Source: Odobenus rosmarus divergens (Eukaryota > Chordata > Mammalia > Carnivora > Odobenidae). From it: a DNA stretch of 64,000 bases. Location: the NCBI RefSeq assembly GCF_000321225.1, contig NW_004450480.1, positions 2,738,176 to 2,802,175 of the forward strand, read 5' to 3'. The notes beneath the pieces were generated by a model. That model was not told where the DNA came from, made no database searches, and was given only the letters and a program-made list of their open reading frames with translations. The position numbers were made by a program, and so were the translations under genes. This document shows, one piece after another, positions 1 through 12,554 of this stretch. Each line of letters opens with the position of its first letter. Positions within the stretch are counted from its first letter, which is position 1.

Positions 1-2185
1 TCTTAGTAGACGTTCCTATACTTTAATCAGTTTCTTGGCTGTAACTGTCTTTTTTACCACATCACCACTAAGTTTCTAGAAGCATTTTAGGAAAAACGTT
101 GGTCTTAATATTTTTTATTTTCATAAAATTGCCTGCAATACTCTTCAAAGTTATATTTTATAATTATTAAGTATGAATTTCTGACATTTTCAAATAGCAG
201 TTATCTCTGGTCCATAAATTAGAAAATACACTCTCCACAGGTGCTAACATACCTATCAGCTACAACAAATTCCACTAAGTTGAGGATATTCTTAATTGTA
301 TTATTTTGTATTGAAATGTGTAAATATTTTAGCCCAAATATCTTCTCAGATCATCTTTTTAGCTCCATTCTGAGTACCTTTCTTTGACAAATGTTTCTAC
401 AAAACAAAACTCATTAAATAAACAAATTTGCTTTATGATTCCTTGGCACTGCTTGGTCAAATACAGATACTGCAAAATTGCAGCCGTATCAATTTCATTT
501 TATTTCTATACAGAACTCACATTATTTGGTTTAAATTAAAAGCCCCATCTCCTACTGGTAAAATACTACACAGCATGGTTAAAGAATTTCAAAATTAAAA
601 CTTATTCACTCTTTGAGCATCATTATTTAATCTGTTCAGTTATTCCCTTGCCTCTGCAGGTATAAAAATTACAGTGTTGTTCTATTTGCAATCTTCCCCC
701 CGTATCTGTAATTTGCTATTAGTCTCCAAAACCTGTGTGTGTACACTTCATTCTTTGAGTTATTAATATCCCCAAACAAAATGATTTTAAACAAAATGCA
801 ACCAAAAATTAGAGCACTCATTTACAAAAGTGTAATACCACAATGGAACACTTACACTGGTTTACAAAATAGTTTCTCGAAGTCTCTATGTAAAGTATTT
901 ATACACATTGGAGTCAGTGTCTATGGCTTCTATTCAAGAGACAAACATTTCAATTTGGACACAATTATGAAATATATGTTCACCACAATCACTTCCAAGT
1001 TCGTATTTGTTCCACAGGTGTCCTTACCTAGTAAAAATAGTTTTTAACCCCAGTAAGTTCTCCGCCAGAATCTATATTTATATTGCTGTAGAAACAAATT
1101 TATCTTTAAACTTTTCAAAGAACTTATAATGTCATCTATAACAATGTGAGATATTTTACCTTCAACAGAATGAAATTCTGAGAGCTCTATTTTGATTCAA
1201 TTGGAGGAGAGAAAAAAAATCAAACACTGGGAATTAGCTTAACTAATTTTCTATGTGAAGCATCCAATGATACGGATGTGAAACTAGTACCATTTACTAT
1301 CCATAAAGGAGTTCTGTTAGCAGCCCAACAGTATTAATAGTTATCAATTCACTTTTTATCTGTGCTAAAGAAAACCTGGACGCCAACATGAGTGATGTTA
1401 ATGTAGAAAAACAGTCCTTTGATCTAAATGAAAAGTCATGCTTCACGGAGTAAAATATAAAAGCACATTCTGCAGCTGTGTATGGGCAAAGCTTCTTAAA
1501 ATAAGTACTAATTTTGAAAAAGATGCAAATGGATTTCCTGATTTTTCGAAGTTCAGTGCTTTTACTATGACCCCCCCGTGGATGGTAAACATCAAAAAAA
1601 CATTATGGAAGTAATGCTCCTGGTTCACGTTCTTCAAAATAGGGAAAAAAAGACATGTAATATTTCACTGAAAAAGTTCTCATTTTTTTAAAGCTCATTG
1701 TTGCCAACAGTATTTATTACAAAATACTTTTTTAAACTTTACCAAATACTAAAAATAAATATAGATTTATATCTTTTAACAAATTAAAAAAAAACATAAA
1801 ACCTACCAAAGCAAGGACATTCAGACTACTTCCCTACACGCGGAAGCATGACTGACCAGACTATTTCCCACCTATTTTATGTAAACTAACCTGAAATAAT
1901 GTCCCATGTTTCCCCTGACCTCCACCAACCAGATGGCAGTATCAACTCCTAGCCACTCACCCCAGAGCACACATTTCCTTGAAACAGAGGTGCTAATGAT
2001 GGTGTGCCTGCCAAGGGTTAGGAGAAAAGAAAGGGGCTGTTGTTTATCATCTTTCAGAGGTCACTACACTACACATCTCACACATGACAAGGTAAGACCA
2101 CGGAGAGGTAGAAAGAGCATATAAAGGTCTACTTAAAATAATAAAAAATAAAATAATAAATAATAATACTTATAAGATGAAAAAT
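1..2185. other. AT-rich non-coding stretch, no gene seen
   Basis: Unique, AT-rich sequence with no recognisable coding exon, RNA gene or young repeat. The open frames here (for example a 102-residue frame at 739-1047) have no family resemblance. If the splice signals near 26 kb are real, this would be intronic or downstream DNA of a minus-strand gene, but nothing here decides that. Confidence 0.5.
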
Positions 2186-2189
2186 CTGA

Positions 2190-2420
2190 GACAAATGCTA
2201 AGCTAGGCAGGATTCTTGACAGGACTGTCCCAGACAAACTAAGATAAACAGCCACCATGTTACTTCCCACAGCATCTCCATTAGATGGTTCCATGATCAT
2301 CACCGTCTTCAGATGAGAACACGATGGCTTGCAGCTGTACAGTGACCTGTCCAAGGCCACAAGCCTTTACACTGGTGAGACCTAACACCAGAGTCCAGGC
2401 TATGCAGCCCCTCACAGAAC
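2190..2420 (-). repeat. MIR SINE, old
   Basis: The order of words 'cagatgagaacacgatgg', 'gtgacctgtccaaggccac' and 'ccagagtccaggct' follows the reverse complement of the MIR core and tail (normally 'cagatgaggaaactgagg', then 'acttgcccaaggtcac'). Diverged, with blurred ends. Confidence 0.55.
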
Positions 2421-2424
2421 TGCT

Positions 2425-3155
2425 AGACTATACTGCTTCTCTGCGGAACAACAGACAGCACAGAAACAAGCCTTAACTTACATTAAAATTGAGTGTACAC
2501 TAAAGTATTTTAAATCAATAATGTATAAGTATTGTTCAATAAATAATCCCAGAATTGTAAGTTATTTATATTTTTAACAATCAAAACAAATCCTTGCCTC
2601 ACCCCGTACACTGAAACAAAATTAAGACAGATGTTTTAAGAAGAGAAGAGGGAAAAAGAAGGGGGCGGGGGGAGACAGAATGAGGAGAGTGTAAAGTAAC
2701 TGCAAGGGAAAAGATGTTTTGGGCAGAAAGTAAGTCTCAGAGATATGGAAAAGGCATAATGAAAATATGGAGAACATAGAGATGGGGTAGTTACCCCCCA
2801 AAAGAAACACTTTACTTACCACATTTAAAAGGAAAGGAAACGAAAAATATGGAAATCCACATCAGAAAAAGATCCCTTATAAGCCAAGATATTGACACAT
2901 ACAACCTATTTTTTTCACTGCATATAGTACAAACAGGAAAATCACAAAAGTGCTACAAACAGCCAAAAACCAGAGGGTGTAGAAAATACAATTTCATTAG
3001 TTATGAAAGAATAGCATATTACCAGAATTCTATTCTATCTTTCACCTAGAAAACCATCAGTAATAAAAAGAGAAGAGGGTTAGTTTATTCAGTGTTTGCC
3101 CTGGTGCAATGAAGTGGAAACGCCACAGCCTCTTACAGAAAACCAATCGGTAACC
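2425..3155. other. No gene seen
   Basis: AT-rich unique sequence with a purine-rich patch around 2,640-2,700. No coding or repeat signature that I can name. Confidence 0.5.
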
Positions 3156-3159
3156 CAGC

Positions 3160-3530
3160 CAAGAGAACGTCAGTGTTCAACATTATCTGTTCCAGAAAAT
3201 CCACTTACAGAATTTGTCCTAATGAAATAAGGAGAGATGCAAATAAATTCATATACTAGAATGTTCACTGCACCATTATGTGTAATACCAAAAGACTGGA
3301 AACAATGTAAATAACCAGCAAAAAGAGAATGGTTAAGGAAATGATGGTACACTATAAATAGATTGTAGCGATCCTTAAAAAATCATGCTTACAGAGAATA
3401 ATGATACAAAAAGCATTCATGATATAATGCTAAATGAAAACCAGAAGGAAATGAAACTGTTTCATCTCACCTGCCTATAAATGTGGAAAAATTGAGATTT
3501 AAATACACTAAAGACATAAATGTAACTCTT
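3160..3530 (+). mobile_element. L1M-type LINE 3' fragment
   Basis: Reads like the end of an old L1: 'gactggaaacaatgtaaata', then 'gagaatggttaaggaaatga', then a long A-rich tail. Degenerate and non-coding. A Can-SINE inserts at its 3' edge. Confidence 0.5.
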
Positions 3531-3744
3531 GGGGTACCTGGGTGGCTCAGTCAGTTAAGCGGTCATCTCTCGATTTCAGCTCAGGTCACGATCTCAGGGT
3601 CTTGGGATCAAGCTCTGCACATCGGGCTCCTCGCTCAGCAGGGAGTCTGCTTGAAGATTCTCTCTCTCTCTCTCCCTCCCTCCTCCTGCCCTCCCCACTT
3701 GTGTGCACTCTCTCTTTCTAAAACAAATAAATCTTTTTAAAAAA
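3531..3744 (+). mobile_element. Can-SINE (SINEC), tRNA-Lys-derived
   Basis: Head 'ggggtacctgggtggctcag', tRNA-like body, 'ctcagcagggagtctgct', a CT-rich stretch and an A-rich tail 'aaataaatctttttaaaa'. This order is diagnostic of carnivore SINEs. Transposed by L1 machinery, with no protein. Confidence 0.93.
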
Positions 3745-4390
3745 TTAATATAATTCTTCTCTTACAGCTGGGGTATATACTAGAACTTTCAGGAAGTCAC
3801 TATGATTTTATCAACTAATGATTTAGAAAATCATTCTCAAAGTTGGGCATATCACAAAAGTATCCTTCTGAACAAATAATGGGGCAATTACTAGCTTACT
3901 ACACAGACAAGGGTGGAAAAACTGAAAACAGTATGAAATGTGTTTGGGGAAAAAAAATAAGTGTTAGCTTGCCTCCATATTATCTTCCACCTCTCCAATG
4001 GTCAACTTAAAACTCTCCCTGAAAAAATATCTAATTATTTTAAGAAAGTAAAAAGTCTGCTATGTCCCCAAATCACTGCACATAGCACAAAATATTGACC
4101 CTGCTCCCATGGTTCTTAAAGCTGTTTTTATAAAATTATGAGCCAAAAGCTATAAAAAATAGAAGAAATGATTTTGCTTGGCTCACTCTGCTGTGAGGCA
4201 CACAATAGGGAGGTAGCTCTGAGGCTGACCAGTCACATTCAACCTCCATCCCACCTCCACAGAAGAGGGAGAAGGAAAGGAAGTGCCAATCCATTGGGCA
4301 TTTCACTGGTCTCTTTCTTTCTGCTCTTTAAGTTCTTTATTCATACAATAAAAGGTACAGATAATCAATATCCCTTCAATTTTATATGCA
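3745..4390. other. No gene seen
   Basis: Unique AT-rich DNA. The 115-residue open frame starting at 4,168 runs through an L2 fragment and is not a gene. Confidence 0.5.
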
Positions 4391-4394
4391 ATGT

Positions 4395-4500
4395 TGGCAA
4401 AGAATGGCTTTGCCCATGCTATTCCCTTAGCCTGAAATGTCTGCTTCCCACATCCAGAGTCTCCTTGGAAACCTCTATTTCTTTAAGGCAAAGCAAGCTT
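4395..4500 (+). mobile_element. L2 LINE fragment
   Basis: 'tttgcccatgctattccctt' and 'cctgaaatgtctgcttccca' match the pattern of the L2 3' region ('gcctggaacgctcttccccc'). A short, old relic. Confidence 0.5.
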
Positions 4501-4509
4501 GGTGTTGCC

Positions 4510-5780
4510 AAATGAATCCGCAACCTCCATTCCCATATTCCTCCTGAAGGGAAGCTTCATCTGACTCAGGCACACACCCTTGTCCCACAGGACCCAGGAG
4601 CCTCAGAGAAAGCTGACCCTACCCTTACCCCAAGAGCCGGGCCTGAATGAAGATCATGATTGGTTTAGAAATCCAGGCAAAGCCAATCAAGGCATGACAC
4701 ATATCTGATCATGGGAACGGGCAGTTCAGGCTAAGACAGCAGAACCCTGCCAAGTGTGCAGGGGAGCTCCTGACAAGGCAGTTTCTCACTCTTAAAGGAT
4801 GGCAACTGGACCAGACGGCCTCTCTTCCTCTGGATACTGTGGCAGTCAGGAACTGCTGCTGTCATCTTGCCTCCAAGGCAAGGATGGGGAATAACTGAGA
4901 ACCCAATCAGTGGATTCAAGTTATGCCCAAAGTCCACCCTACGGCTGAACTTCCAATTAAATCAGTTCAAGCATTCCCGTACTGTTTAAAGATTTCTATA
5001 ATGGGCGAATAAAACCTTCCCAGCTAGTGGAATGAACAACTGCTGGTTTAACCTGGCAAACATCATTTCTTATTCTTCTATAAATAGAACTTTGATTTTC
5101 CCTTTGGGTATCATGCCTTGCCCATTCCCAGTTCCTGTAGTCTAACTGGGACTGACTCCTCCCCATCTAACCTCCAGGGAAGGAAATGAAGCAAGGATAA
5201 CCAATTAGAACACTAGTTCTAATTGGTTAAAAGGCTGTTACATTAACCTGCTGAGCCAATGAGAAAGTTATGAAAGCCTCCTGCTAGAACTACAGTCAAA
5301 GAAAAACTCCCGTTCTGTGCTTCTGCCAGTAGCTATCCTCTCACAAAAAGAAATGAGATGGTTAAGAATGAAGGAGTCCATGGGAGAGTAATGACAAAAG
5401 AAAGAAAGAGGCATCCAGCCCTCTGACAACACTGTTTTAGCACCTGGATCCATCTGTACCTGAAGCTGACCAGCACCAGACTTTTCAGTTATATGAGCTA
5501 CTAAGGAATCTTCCGTTTCTTAAAGTTTGAGATAGGTTTCTGCTCTAAGTACTCCCATTAAACCTTGTCACCACATGGCCACTCTCACTGTGCATTGTGA
5601 CTATGTGTTCAACTCCCCACCAAAAAGTGAACTTAGGCAATAAAGACCATGTTTTTCATCCTTATAACTTCCATACCTAGAGAAGAACCAGGCCCATAAC
5701 ACCAGGTATGGAACTTGAACCAAGTCATTAAAACACACCAAGGCTCAATTTCCTAATTTTAAAAACAAGACAGTTAAAAA
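4510..5780. other. No gene seen; possible old LTR-like remnant
   Basis: 4,700-5,280 has the feel of a diverged LTR or other repeat (mixed composition, repeated 'ccaatnag' words), but I could not assign a family. No coding signature. Confidence 0.35.
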
Positions 5781-5784
5781 ACAA

Positions 5785-6010
5785 AGATAATAACAAATGT
5801 TAGGGAAGATGTGGAGAAATCACAACCCTCATACATTGCCAGTGGTAATGTAAAATGGTGTGGTGACTTTGAAAAACAGTTTGGCAGTTCCTCAAAAGGT
5901 TAAACAAAAAAGGTACCATATCTCACAGCAATTCCAAACCTAGGTATATACTGAAGAGAACTAAAAACATACGTCAACACAGTAACTTGTATGTTAATGC
6001 TCACGGTAAT
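5785..6010 (+). mobile_element. L1 LINE 3' region fragment
   Basis: Contains the L1 ORF2/3' UTR words 'gaagatgtggagaaatca', 'ggtaatgtaaaatggtgt', 'aaaacagtttggcagttc' and 'ctaggtatatactgaaga' in canonical order. Truncated at both ends and non-coding. Confidence 0.75.
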
Positions 6011-6284
6011 CTTAATCCGTCCTAGACAAAGAGGAAGAAGGGCCAAATGTTCAGGCCTGATGATGGAAGTTTGGGTTTCAAACCAAGGCTCTCCAACCAA
6101 GACTCAGTTTTGGGTGTCTGCCCCCAGGCTGTCAGGAAACAGAAGGATGTGAAGGAGTTCTATGTGAGTCCTCTCAATGGCTGTTTCTGCCTGGATGGGG
6201 AAGGGGTAACAATAATCATTAGGGGCACAATCAGGGCAACCACAGCAGCTCCTATGATTCACTGACGGCTCCCCATGTTCTCAA

Positions 6285-6500
6285 CTCTCTGCCCTGTTCT
6301 AAGTGAATTACATGCATTAACTTATCTAATTCTCACCATCAGCCTTATATGATAGGTACCACCATACCATTTTATGGGTAAGAAAACCGAACCACACAAA
6401 TGTTTAATAACTCGTCCAGAGTCACATGGCCCATAAGTGGCAAGGCTGGGGATGTGAACCAAACTGTCTGAAATCAGTATCCACTACACTATGTGTTAAA
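6285..6500 (-). repeat. MIR SINE
   Basis: Reverse-strand MIR: 'cttatctaattctcaccatc', 'attttatgggtaagaaaacc', 'gtccagagtcacatggccc', 'gtggcaaggctgggga'. Confidence 0.75.
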
Positions 6501-6539
6501 TTCTTGACTAGGCACCATGAAACCGCTGCCTCCAGGCAT

Positions 6540-6740
6540 TAGAATAATAGGGACTAATATTAGCTACTTTTATCAAAGGTTTAAGATATGCCAGACATTG
6601 GGTGTTACAAGAATTATCATCAAAACCACCCTAACAGGTTCATATTACTATCATCAAACCATTTTACAGAAGAGCAAACTGAGACCAAGAAATCCATACC
6701 AGGATAACCCAAACACTAAGAGACCACACTAAGGCTTGAT
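6540..6740 (-). repeat. MIR SINE
   Basis: Second MIR right after the previous one: 'gccagacattgggtgttaca', 'cattttacagaagagcaaac', 'tgagaccaagaaatccatac' in reverse MIR order. Confidence 0.65.
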
Positions 6741-7086
6741 CTTGTTCTTTCTGGTTCAGAGACCATGCATGTCAGTAAAGGAATAATTTGGTTTTTCTAT
6801 TGCTAGAGCTGGGTCTTCAGTTTTCTTCAAATAGGAAGGAGAAGAATGACTTATGGGCCCCAAGACATGCAATCTGGACCTTCTGGACACATTCCTTTGT
6901 CTTTTATTTCTCCTTCTTTTATTTGGTATTGCCTCCACCCAAGTCATTCCCCCACACCCCCAATCACATCCCTCCCTGTAGGAGCAATGGGGAAAGAAGA
7001 ACTGTGCCTCTGGCAAGTGACTTTTTCTGGAAAACACGGGATGTGAGTGGAGTGAGGTTGGGGAGATTAATGACAGAGCCAGGCTT

Positions 7087-7203
7087 GGGGCACCTGGCTA
7101 GCTCAGCTGGTAGAACATTTGACTCTTGATCTCGTGGTCGTGAGTTCAAGCCCCACGTAGGTGTGGAGCCTACTTAATTAAAAAAAGAAAAAAAAAAAAA
7201 AAG
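7087..7203 (+). mobile_element. tRNA-Lys-like SINE with intact A and B boxes
   Basis: The first 70 bases resemble a lysine tRNA: 'tagctcagctgg' at 7,099-7,110 is a perfect pol III A box, 'gactcttgatctc' an anticodon-arm region with CTT, and 'gttcaagcc' at 7,144-7,152 the B box. An A-rich tail follows (7,176-7,203) rather than a T-run terminator, so this is a retroposed SINE of an older, short carnivore type, not a tRNA gene. Confidence 0.85.
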
Positions 7204-7865
7204 AGGGTGGAGGAGGAACCAGGTTGGCCATGCAAAAATGAAGCGGGACCAAACCAGGAAGGAGTGAGTGTGTGTCTCTGTGTGACTGTGTCCATCCAGG
7301 GAATGGCTGATAACAATCAACCTAAACAAGAAAAAAACAGATTTCCAGCCAAGTGAGGACCCAGAGAGACTGTAAAGGCTCTGGCTGCTCCATGGGGCTA
7401 GACAAATTATTTGAGATGCTTAGGTAACTAACTACATGGTCTACTTCCGGTTCAACGAAGAAGTACATATGGAGTGGCTCCTGCAGGATGGGGGGGCCAT
7501 GCTGGGAAAGTTATATCCGATCTCATGCATGTTTGCGGGCTCAGTACATGCAAAAACAAGGATTCAGCCAAGGACAGAGAGAAACTTTCCCTGCTACACT
7601 GGCAAGACAATCGTGGTCTCTCCCTAAGCCCTCTAGGACAAAGAACCACATTAAGCCTGAAAGACAACTTTCCTTAGATAGAACCAATGGGCTATCCAAA
7701 TATTTGAACATTTGGCAAACTTCGTATTCTAGCCACAGGTCTTCAATTTTCACATTGTTCTACATGTCAGGATGTGGGGCAATATGTAATATATTCTCAA
7801 ACCCAGAGTAGACTCTTTAACTCCAGAGACATGGTACCCACTCACATATTAAAGATACCTTCCAG
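7204..7865. other. No gene seen
   Basis: Unique mixed-composition DNA. The several overlapping open frames on both strands at 7,436-7,811 cancel each other as evidence and show no family signature. Confidence 0.45.
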
Positions 7866-8080
7866 GGCGCCTGGATGACTCCGTCAGTTGAACATCTGGC
7901 TCCTGGTTTGGGCTCAGGTTGTGATCTTGGGGATCGGGAGACTGAGGCCCATGTCTGGCTCTGCGCTCAGCTCAGAGTCACTTGTCCCTCTTCCTCTGCT
8001 CCTATGCCGCCCCGCCCCCGTCAAGCTCACGCGCGCGCGCGCTCTCTCTCTCTCTCAAAATAAGTAAATAAAATCTTAAA
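7866..8080 (+). mobile_element. Can-SINE
   Basis: 'cagggcgcctggatgactcc' head, tRNA-derived body, a CG/CT simple stretch ('cgcgcgcgcgcgctctctct') and 'aagtaaataaaatcttaaag' tail. 'aaagatacctt' lies on both sides, consistent with target-site duplication. Confidence 0.9.
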
Positions 8081-8690
8081 GATACCTTCCCTGCGCACAA
8101 AAGGTGCAGCCTTAAAGATAACGGGAAATGCCAATGGACAAAACACCATCGGCAATCCCATGCTTCTGGGCAAGGGAAGCTGTGCTTTAACACCGTCTCT
8201 AAGAATGAGGGCTCTCCTCTCTCTCCTTCCTCGGGAGCCGGGCAAGTTGGTGCCAAGCTGCTGTATGACTTCACTCTCTGCAATCCGCATGGCACGTGGA
8301 ATACCCACAGCATGCCAGATTATCAGTAAGGTGGTAACACTTGTATATTATACCTGCTTAGCACGATTTGAATGAGGCTCCCTCGGGCTGCCTAGGGTTT
8401 CGTTTCCTGTTATCTGCACCTGCACCAATTTCAGAAGCAAATAAAAACACCCCACAAAACCATATTTTAGGAGCTTATTCAAAAGTCAAGAGACAAAACC
8501 AATGCCATCAACACAAACCCCAAAACACAACAAGGTAATTAACCTGACGTGCCAACTCACTCCATGTCTGGGAGGTATGCCTCCTTCCGGTGTTTTAGTG
8601 ATCTTTGCCAAGTTCGCATCTTTTACCCATCTTAGCTATTTAATATGACTTTTAACCAATACCGATGGAATAATCATAATCCTAAGATTA
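8081..8690. other. No gene seen
   Basis: Unique DNA. The 93-103-residue minus frames around 8,002-8,313 overlap the SINE and are not genes. Confidence 0.5.
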
Positions 8691-8694
8691 CATA

Positions 8695-8960
8695 AGAACT
8701 AACATGTGTAAGGCCCTTCCTATACTGGCCAGTGACCACGCATCACATTCTGTGGGGATTCTCACATTTAATCCACATAACAAATGAAGTAAGTTCTATC
8801 ATTATGTCCTTTTACACACATACCTACACACACATACACAGTTAAGAAAAACGAAGGTAAATTAGAAAGGTTAACAGGCTTTAAGTCACTCAAAGAGTGT
8901 TAAAAAGCCTCTTTAAACCCAAGTTTGCAGAACGCCAGAATCCCTGCTCTTAACCAAGCC
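8695..8960 (-). repeat. MIR SINE, diverged
   Basis: 'gggattctcacatttaatcc', then 'atcattatgtccttttacac', then 'ctttaagtcactcaaagagt' follows reverse-strand MIR; a short CA-rich insertion interrupts it. Confidence 0.55.
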
Positions 8961-8964
8961 ACCG

Positions 8965-11305
8965 TGTGATGGACATCCGTGACTGCACTGGATCAGAACG
9001 TGGGGGCTGCCACACACCTAGATGGTGTCCTCGGCTTTAATGAAACTCTTTACCACCAGAGTTCACTGGCTTTTGTGGAGTTTTAATTTACATGTGGGAA
9101 TTTATATTTCAATAAATGGGTAAACAGTCCTTTTGGCGTGTTACTAGTTCTGTGCCACTTGGGGAGGATGAAGATGGAAAAGAGGGAAGAAATCAAATGA
9201 TCCAACAAGGGGTTGGGGGCTGCGGACACCAACGTCTCGGTCACTCTGTCCCTGACAGAGCATCAGGGGAGAAGAAAGGATGAGAAATGACAGCTTTATG
9301 AACTTCACACTGCCACTCCACATTCCTTAAAGGGCAGCTTTCCCGGGAGAAGCCAAGAAGAACCCAGGCATCAAAGCAATTCCCTATCAGTACCTTTTTA
9401 GAAGGAAATGATTACAATATTTTACTTTGGTTGCTACCATTTCATTGCAGACAATTCACTGTGTAAAAGAAAGTCTTCATCAAATACACGTATTTGGTGG
9501 GGGAGGGGAAGCTAAACAGACTCCTAATAAGAAATTCAAATCAAGAATTGCTCAAGACGACACCTGCCTTCTGGCCTAATGGAAAGATCAATCTGTCAGG
9601 TCTTAATTAAGTACTCAGGCTAGAAAGAAAAGGCGCTGCTTATACTTGGTATACTACCTAGTATAGTGCTGGTAGTCAAAATGTAACTGAAAGCCATATT
9701 TGTTACAGAAATGGTAACTATGTGTACAGATGAGTCATTTGCTTCTGGGCGGCCACATATTTAGTAAACAAAAGGTGGAACTAGATGAATCTCATGGGTT
9801 TGTTGACAAAGATCTCTGGGAATAACGACATTTGGACGTCTAAATGATGTTGTATCAGAACACCTGAGAATGTCCAAAAATAAGCTGGGGGAGGTGGGGA
9901 AGAAGGCCATGAGGAAGTCATGTCTCCTGGCCTGGCAGCAGCGTTGAGTCAGTGAATGAACAAAGGAGCAAAGAGGTAAACAAATGAGGAATAAACAGGT
10001 GAATGAGTGAACACGTAAGTAAATGTATCCGTGCATTCCTTCCGTGATGGTCACTGAAGTAACTAAATTTTCTATTTTATATAATTGCTAACAAATATGC
10101 AGGTACATGGATACCCATGGCCCCTCCATAGCCACGATGGAGAGAGTTATAAACTCTGATCAATTCATTCCATATATACTCAGCCCAGATGTAGCTAAGT
10201 GGATGGGAGACAGCACACCTAACATGGGCCCTCATCACCGTGGGCAGCTCCCGTTAGCAAATGTGTGGTCTCTCTTCCCAACCTGCTGAGTGCACAGCCA
10301 GTTCATTCTCCAACTGCCCTGCCAGGGTAGGGAAATAGAGCCATTGAAAGCCGTGCATGGATCACAAGTTAATAACTGGTTTGCAAATGGTGAGCCATCC
10401 TGAGCAGCTCTCCTGTTCCCCTAGGAACTAAACACCAGATACCCAGCCAGGGAAAAATAATACAGACAGACTACGTAAACACATTCAAATCCCAAACCTG
10501 ACTATATAAAACCCTTGTGTAGTCTAACGTTTGACCCAACTACAGTATCATTTCCAGTCCCCATAGTGGAAGATTAAGGTGGTTGCAAAAAGCCAATTTC
10601 AATGGGCAAGCTGGTAAATAGCTGGACAGGAATGCTCTGGTGTTCACAGACCGAGAGTGTCTGAGGGAGCACAGCCCAACAGGGGATCACGCACTGACTG
10701 GAACTTATTTTCCCTCCTTTCCTCATTCAGTAGCAGACCTGCAGGGGGGCGTGAGGGTGGGGGTGAGTCGACGCTCTTCTCTGTGGAAAAAGCACCACCA
10801 AGTCCTCAACTGATTTTGAAAGAGTCTCTTCTTGAAGGCGGTGGGCAGACACTGGTGCCGACCTGCTTCCAGCCATCTTGAGCTTCCCGAAAAGCCCATG
10901 GAGACATGAAAAGTACCTCCTCCAGTCTTGCCTCAGGGATGCTAATAGACTCATCACACCCCTCCCCAGAAAGCACACACACACCTTCTCTCTGGGCTTC
11001 TGTCAGGCCAAAACATCACTGCCAAACACTCAGAGTGCCCCCAAAACTGTGGCATGCCATCATGTCAGGAAGAACTACCCTGCTGGATGAAGGGGCAGGG
11101 AGAGAAGAGGCTGCGGGGAGAAACACGTGGGGAGAGGTGGACGAAGCAAGAAAGCATGGAGAGAGGTTGCTGGGTCCTCCCAACTTCACACCATCACACA
11201 TTCTAAAAAGAAAGGAGGGCTCGAACTTCCAAGATCTTGTTCTCATAACACACAAATCCAGTAACAGGACTCATTCCTGTTAATAATAAACAGTCACCAA
11301 AAATC
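8965..11305. other. 2.3 kb unique non-coding stretch
   Basis: No repeat younger than MIR and no coding exon recognised. 9,520-9,640, with homeodomain-like 'cttaattaagta', looks like conserved non-coding DNA, but only alignment can show this. The 125-residue frame at 10,906-11,283 has no recognisable domain. Confidence 0.4.
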
Positions 11306-11309
11306 AAGT

Positions 11310-11460
11310 GTTTATGTCAAGCCAGAAGCTCTTTGTTAAGAGCTTTGCATACATTTGCTCATTTACACCTCCCATCAATCTGAACACCAGCCCTTATCAC
11401 CGCCACTAAGATGAACTGCCTCAAGGACTCAGCCACTTGCTTGGGATGCCGAAGCTACCA
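11310..11460 (-). repeat. MIR SINE, diverged
   Basis: 'gagctttgcatacatttgct', 'catttacacctcccatcaat', 'aagatgaactgcctcaagga' follow reverse MIR order. Confidence 0.5.
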
Positions 11461-11627
11461 AAGGGCTGAGAATCAGTGCATACTTCTGGAGACCAAAAAC
11501 TACCCAGCCCAAGGGGAAATATTCCAGAATCATCCAATTACGTTACCATTCTAAAACTTGGTACTATTACTACAAAGAAAAAAAAATTCATTATTTTCTT
11601 CAAACACTGTTGGACTTGAACCACTTT

Positions 11628-11802
11628 GCAGAAGCTCAGTTGGTTGAGCAGCTGCCTTCGGCCCGGGTCATGATCCCGGCGTCCTGGGATCGAGTCCCGC
11701 GTCGGGCTCCTTGCTCGGCGGGGAGCCTTCTTCTCCCTCTCTCTCCCTCTGCTTGTCCTCTATCAAATAAATAAAATCTTAAAAAAAAAAAAAAAAAAAA
11801 AG
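11628..11802 (+). mobile_element. Can-SINE, young-looking
   Basis: 'cagaagctcagttggttgag', 'gggtcatgatcccggcgtcc', 'cgggatcgagtcccgcgtcg'-like B-box region, 'aaataaataaaatctt' and an uninterrupted run of 20 A. The 5' head is slightly truncated and the long pure A-tail suggests a relatively recent insertion. Confidence 0.9.
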
Positions 11803-12550
11803 CAGCTCATCTTCATCAACGAGAGTGTCCTGACTGCCTAGTGCAGAGGGAGAACATCCCAGAAGATAATTTTTGCTTTTCCTGCAGCTCGGGCCAACCA
11901 TGGCTCTGTGACACGGGGCCTCGTGAGCCTATAATTCCTGAAAGCAAGAAACCAACCAGAGCCCCTCGAGATCCAACTGCTTGTTTAATAATTAAGAGTT
12001 TGGGATAAAAGGAGGAAAACAGGAGAAGCGCTTTTCTCAGGCTGCCTTCAGATTCTGGGTCCAGCAGGGCGCTCACAGAATGAAGCCAAAGACAGGTGAC
12101 AATGAAGAACAGGGAAGGTGACAGAGACAGAAGGTATAGGCAAGATCCTGGAAAAGGGGCTAGAGAAGAATAAAAGAGCAAGCATGACCAGGATTAGCTT
12201 CCCTCACAGGACCCTGCAAAATGCCTGCAGAGAACACCAACTCCAGAAGATGGCCAATATTTTACATTCAATGGCTCTTACAGCCCAAGGAGAGGAATGT
12301 GCTTTCAAACCTGAGCCCCCTGAAACGAATATTACACTATATGTTAACTAACTGGACTTTAAATAAGAACTTGAAACTAAATAGAAACAAAAACCTGAGC
12401 CCAATCTGGATTCAGTAATGGAGAGGAAGTCAAGATCGCGGAGTGCGAGTGGCAAGGGAGGGCCTCAGCCAGTCATGCCTGTCCCAGCCTGGTCTTCCTG
12501 TTTTGCAGGGGAGGAAATCTTGGTGCAAGAAGCAAAGCCCTGCAAGACAG
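11803..12550. other. No gene seen
   Basis: Unique DNA. The 121-residue minus frame at 11,816-12,181 is hydrophobic by composition only and has no recognisable family. Confidence 0.4.
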
Positions 12551-12554
12551 TTTA

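Noticed and set aside
7087..7160. A lysine tRNA gene
   Set aside because: Followed by an A-rich tail with no T-run terminator, the acceptor stem pairs poorly, and related SINE copies are all over the window.
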